Assembly: GCA_009735695.1 (NCBI GenBank)
Contig: SRSL01000003.1
Span: 730,961 to 794,960 of the forward strand
Length of the DNA: 64,000 bases
Direction: 5' to 3'
DNA from: Christiangramia bathymodioli
GTDB lineage: Bacteria > Bacteroidota > Bacteroidia > Flavobacteriales > Flavobacteriaceae
Shown: piece after piece, positions 60,979-64,000 of the stretch
Layout of the letters: every line of letters begins with the position of its first letter
Numbering within the stretch: position 1 is the first letter of the stretch
The notes under the pieces: generated by a model
What the model saw: only the letters and a program-made list of their open reading frames with translations
Told to the model about the DNA's origin: nothing
Databases searched by the model: none
Program-made: the position numbers and the translations under genes

Positions 60979-61250
60979 GTCTCCTCATTTTTAGGAGTGT
61001 CGTTATTTTCTTCTTCCGGTAATTTGAGCATTTCTTCATTCAGGCTCTCGGTAATATACCATCTGCGGTAATCACCTTCATTGGTTCCAAGATGAACATA
61101 TTTCCCCAGGGAAGTTTTCATGGGGATCATACCCTTTTTATTCTTGGGATGCTTGTAAGTTTCTTCCCCAAGAATCTGGAATTCAACCTCGATCTCCTCT
61201 ATGATCTCCCTGTTATGATTTAACCTCGTAAGATGTACCTTTCGTTTCAT
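60975..61250 (-). CDS. Small hypothetical protein
   Basis: This 91-residue charged protein begins MKRKVHLTRLNHNREIIEEIEVEFQILGEETYKHPK and has no signal or membrane helix. The ATG at 61250 is preferred over 61289, whose 13 extra residues look non-native. I do not recognise the family. It may be translated together with the adjacent metabolic genes. Confidence 0.6.
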   Translation of the reverse strand: MKRKVHLTRLNHNREIIEEIEVEFQILGEETYKHPKNKKGMIPMKTSLGKYVHLGTNEGDYRRWYITESLNEEMLKLPEEENNDTPKNEET

Positions 61251-61387
61251 TATCCTTCTTCTTGAATTAATCCCGACTCCCGGCAACAATAGTTGCTCAA
61301 CTTAACTAATGTCAACTAAAAATCCATCAGTTTTAAACTTTCATTGGGAATTGATTAAGATATGAATTTTACAGCTTTTTTTCCAGC

Positions 61388-61840
61388 TCATAGCTTCGGA
61401 ATAAACTTTCCAGTATTGGCCATATATTCCCGATATTTATCGAATTTTCGCAGCAGCAACTGCTCTTCATAGGCAATTTTTAAGCTAAACAAAACATATA
61501 GTGCCAGGCTTACCAAAAACCTGAAACCGGAAGCCGAATAGATCGAATAACTTCCGAAGGCGATCAGGATACCCGAATAGATTGGATGTCTTACATATTT
61601 ATACAGGCCAGACCTGATGAGGCTTCCGCCCGACTTCGGTGTAGGAAAAGGAGATAGGTTCCTCTTCAGCTGAAGAATTGCCACCAAAGAAATCACAGCT
61701 CCCAAAATGGCAAATACCAGGAAGCTATCTTTCAGAAATTGTGGAAAGGCCAATTTCAGAATCCTGAAATCGAAATAATAAAGAACAAACAATAGCAATT
61801 GGATGCCCACAAAAAAATAATCCTTTTTCTTCAGCCGCAT
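61388..61840 (-). CDS. Isoprenylcysteine/phospholipid methyltransferase-like membrane protein
   Basis: This 150-residue protein has four membrane helices and the ICMT/PEMT-type SAM site LIRSGLYKYVRHPIYSGILIAFGSY, followed by ISLKIAYEEQLLLRKFDKYREYMANTGKFIP-like C-terminal elements (RHP and the EE pair are conserved). It would methylate a small membrane or lipid substrate. It lies 17 bases from the DUF808 gene, and the two may be co-transcribed leftward. Confidence 0.88.
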   Translation of the reverse strand: MRLKKKDYFFVGIQLLLFVLYYFDFRILKLAFPQFLKDSFLVFAILGAVISLVAILQLKRNLSPFPTPKSGGSLIRSGLYKYVRHPIYSGILIAFGSYSIYSASGFRFLVSLALYVLFSLKIAYEEQLLLRKFDKYREYMANTGKFIPKL

Positions 61841-61857
61841 AAACTAAAGATAAGTCC

Positions 61858-62736
61858 TTACTTCTTAAAAACCGATCTCCACAACTTTTTAAGCAGGTTT
61901 ACGATTGGCAGTACCAGAAAACCAACTACAAGGCCTACCAGGAATTCTCCGAGAATGGAAGGTAGACTATGAACCAGGTCATGTATAAAATGAAGGTTAT
62001 GTACAAAAATCCCCCCGGAAACCAGCATCAGTGCGATAGTTCCAATAACTCCCAGGCTTTTGATCACCCACGGAAGTGCATTGATAAGAAATTGACCAAC
62101 CTTATCTGAAAAACTGTCGTCTCTTTCATTAAGATTTATCAAATGAGCTCCAAATTCGTCCATTCTTACGATCAACGCAACGATTCCGTAAACACCAACC
62201 GTCGCAACCAGGGCTATAAGCGAAACTACTCCAATCTGTACACTCAGAGGCTGGTCACTAACCGTTCCAAGGGCGATGATAATGATCTCTACAGAAAGTA
62301 TAAAATCGGTAATAATGGCCGATTTGATCTTCTCTTTTTCCCTTGCCAAAGCCTCTTCCTTGGTTATTTTTTCGAGTTTTGGTTTATCTGAAGCATGTTT
62401 ATGAGGAAAAAGATACTCATGAATCTTTTCGGCTCCCTCATAGGCCAGGTAAAGTCCGCCGATCAACAGGATGATCGTGATCACTTTTGGCAGAAAAGCA
62501 CTCAGAAGGAAGGCTATGGGAAGAATGATCACCTTATTGAGAAAGGAGCCCTTAGTGATCGCCCATAAAACAGGGATCTCCCGGGAAGAGATAAATCCGG
62601 AAGCCTTTTCGGCATTTACAGCCAGGTCATCCCCAAGGATTCCAGCCGTTTTTTTACCGGCCACTTTTCCCATGGTCGCCACATCGTCCATAAGTGCGGC
62701 AATATCATCTAAAAGTGCAAAAAATCCTGATGCCAT
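61858..62736 (-). CDS. DUF808-family membrane protein
   Basis: The 292-residue protein matches DUF808 (YedI-like). The opening is MASGFFALLDDIAALMDDVATMGKVAGKKTAGILGDDLAVNAEKASGF. ELPVLWAITKGSFLNKVIILP-like helices, LLIGGLYLAYEGAEKI and VKSLGVIGTIALMLVSGGIFVHN follow. Its function is unknown. First gene of a leftward pair with the methyltransferase. Confidence 0.92.
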   Translation of the reverse strand: MASGFFALLDDIAALMDDVATMGKVAGKKTAGILGDDLAVNAEKASGFISSREIPVLWAITKGSFLNKVIILPIAFLLSAFLPKVITIILLIGGLYLAYEGAEKIHEYLFPHKHASDKPKLEKITKEEALAREKEKIKSAIITDFILSVEIIIIALGTVSDQPLSVQIGVVSLIALVATVGVYGIVALIVRMDEFGAHLINLNERDDSFSDKVGQFLINALPWVIKSLGVIGTIALMLVSGGIFVHNLHFIHDLVHSLPSILGEFLVGLVVGFLVLPIVNLLKKLWRSVFKK

Positions 62737-63017
62737 ATATCTGATTTAATAATCGCGACAAGTTCCATCTTTTTTGCCAGAATTAGAAAAATAAATTGAA
62801 ATCTGGTTTTTAGAAAACCAATTCCCTCTTCCAAATTTGATGAAACCACCCCCTTAATCTAAAAATATGACCTATTGGTCGGTTAGAGGAAATCAATCTG
62901 AAAGCATAGTCTTACAGGTAATGTATTTAAATGTATTTAACTGAATATTAACTATTTATACAAAACCGAAGCCTCCGGAAATCCCGTAAGTATTCATATA
63001 AACTAAAAACATAAATT

Positions 63018-63608
63018 ATGAAATCATTAAAGTTATTATTGACAGGGATCCTTTCAGTTGCCTTATTTTCAATTGTAGGATGTTCAAAAGAAGAAATGGG
63101 AAGCGAAGAGATCAATACGGCCGATGCCCACTATGTCCCTCAGGATATTCCCAATAACGGAGCGAAAGCCAAGACCTATACCGTCAATTTTGGGGAATTG
63201 AACGGATCGGGTGTTTCCGGAATGGCTGAACTGGTGCTGGACGGTGTTAACCTAACCGTGCGCATCTCAGCCTCCGGAATGGAACCCGGAGCCCACGCAC
63301 AGCATATTCACGGGTTCACTGAGAATAAGGGCAATTCCCAATGTCCTCCAGAATCGGCTGATACCGATGGGGACGGACTAATTTCAGTAGGTGAAGGGGC
63401 GCCATTTTATGGTGGAGTATTGCTGGCGCTTACTCCTTTCCCGGAAGCCGATGAGGATGGTAACATCGAATTTGAAATGACTTATTACGATGTGACCAAG
63501 GATATCACCCCGCTTCAGAATAAAAGCATCGTGCTTCACGGAATGGATGGTATGCCTTCCCTTCCAGTGGCCTGCGGACAGATCAAATCTGCCCAGGGAG
63601 CTAACTAA
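63018..63608 (+). CDS. Secreted CHRD-like/SOD-like lipoprotein
   Basis: The 196-residue lipoprotein (lipobox SIVGCS) has a beta-rich body with GMAELVLDGVNLTVRISASGMEPGAHAQHIHG, SADTDGDGLISVGEGAPFYGGVLLALTPFPEAD and KSIVLHGMDG. This fits a CHRD- or Cu/Zn-SOD-like sandwich. The histidines in HAQHIHG and VLHGMDG could bind metal, and DTDGDG looks like a calcium loop. The function is not known. A terminator follows 20 bases after the stop. Confidence 0.8.
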   Translation: MKSLKLLLTGILSVALFSIVGCSKEEMGSEEINTADAHYVPQDIPNNGAKAKTYTVNFGELNGSGVSGMAELVLDGVNLTVRISASGMEPGAHAQHIHGFTENKGNSQCPPESADTDGDGLISVGEGAPFYGGVLLALTPFPEADEDGNIEFEMTYYDVTKDITPLQNKSIVLHGMDGMPSLPVACGQIKSAQGAN

Positions 63609-63628
63609 GGCTTCCAGCATATTTTGGA

Positions 63629-63656
63629 AAAAGCATCCTACGGGGTGCTTTTTTTA
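63629..63656 (+). terminator. Intrinsic terminator after the CHRD-like gene
   Basis: AAGCATCC pairs with GGGTGCTT (one wobble) around TACGG and is followed by a run of T. Confidence 0.88.
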
Positions 63657-63826
63657 TGATTGTATTTTAATGGTTCCAGCTTTCGAATTAAGGAGTTAGT
63701 GGTGATTAAAAAAACATTAGTACTTTAGAAGTAATAATTACAAACCAAACCGTTATTCATAATTAGGATCAGTGTCATTTCCTGAAATAGGTTTACTAAA
63801 TATTCAACAACTTAGTTACCTATCAG

Positions 63827-64000
63827 ATGAGAACAACAAATCAAGACTGTCAAAAAAATTCCTACAAAAAAGTAGGCTTTGATCTTAAGCTCAAGATCAT
63901 CGATGAGATCCACAATGGACGTATTTCCATTAATCATGCTTCAGAAAAATATCGGGTTTCCAGAACTTCCATCTACTACTGGATTAAGAAATATGCTACC
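63827..64000 (+). CDS. IS3-family transposase OrfA, N-terminal part (cut by window end)
   Basis: Fifty-eight codons are present, beginning MRTTNQDCQKNSYKKVGFDLKLKIID. A helix-turn-helix follows (RISINHASEKYRVSRTSIYYWIKKYAT), typical of IS3-group OrfA. The frame stays open to the window edge. It is a different IS from the remnant at 341-845. The 170 bases before it may contain its left inverted repeat, but I cannot confirm it. Confidence 0.75.
   Translation, partial: MRTTNQDCQKNSYKKVGFDLKLKIIDEIHNGRISINHASEKYRVSRTSIYYWIKKYAT

Noticed and set aside
62944..62995. Possible fifth TTTACGG-type site before the CHRD-like lipoprotein (CTCCGGAAATCCCGTAAG)
   Set aside because: The half-sites do not align at N4 spacing and the distance to the ATG (27 bases) does not match.

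Overview
The window reads as DNA of a marine-type Flavobacteriaceae (Bacteroidota; Gramella/Christiangramia, Salegentibacter or Zunongwangia relatives would fit). The reasons are a CTnDOT-type tra gene set, an RteC regulator, a SusC/SusD pair, TPR histidine kinases with LuxR-type regulators, DUF6520-type and other small lipoproteins, AT-rich genes and weak Shine-Dalgarno signals. The genus is inference. I saw no tRNA, rRNA or CRISPR array.

Layout. 0.3-0.9 kb is a broken IS3-family element. 1.1-16.8 kb is the backbone of an integrative/conjugative element: ssb, a RadC-like protein, a candidate oriT, a BfmA/BtgA-type mobilisation protein, a MobB-type relaxase and a TraG/MobC-type coupling ATPase, all rightward. 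The transfer operon traE-F-G-I-J-K-M-N follows (leftward, 12.5 to 5.8 kb). Next is a replication-like module (EEP-family protein with lost catalytic residues, DnaC-like ATPase, DnaD-like helix-turn-helix protein, excisionase-like helix-turn-helix protein) and rteC. No integrase lies in the window, so the far end of the element must be outside it.

16.8-30.3 kb is metabolic and signalling cargo. It holds a PLP alpha-oxoamine synthase fused to a GNAT acyltransferase, divergent from a STAS-like protein and an AraC regulator, then MauE/DoxX and a four-cysteine secreted peptide. A leftward SusC-SusD-(propeller+amidohydrolase) operon completes it. 31-37 kb is a defence-like island: XRE regulator, HipA-like kinase plus HIRAN partner, a DUF6414-like protein overlapping a ClpB-D2-like AAA+ ATPase, and an HNH nuclease resembling phosphorothioate-dependent restriction enzymes. 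A decayed copy of the nuclease's 3' end lies 1.4 kb downstream.

37-52 kb holds small genes and a two-component system. The clearest unexplained signal is here. An 18-bp palindrome, consensus TTTACGG-N4-CCGTAAA, occurs four times. In three cases it ends exactly 53 nt, and in the fourth 49 nt, before the start codon of a small peptide or lipoprotein gene. One site heads an operon of lipoprotein, TerB-like protein, four-helix coiled-coil membrane protein, VWA lipoprotein and secreted cysteine peptide. The sites flank a TPR histidine kinase/LuxR-type regulator pair, which I propose as their reader. Two HExxH proteins close the accessory region.

From about 52.5 kb the DNA is less AT-rich and looks chromosomal: metallophosphoesterase, DadA-like oxidase, PepSY protein, VOC protein, YitT, HD hydrolase, DUF808 and others. 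The window ends inside a second IS3-type orfA.
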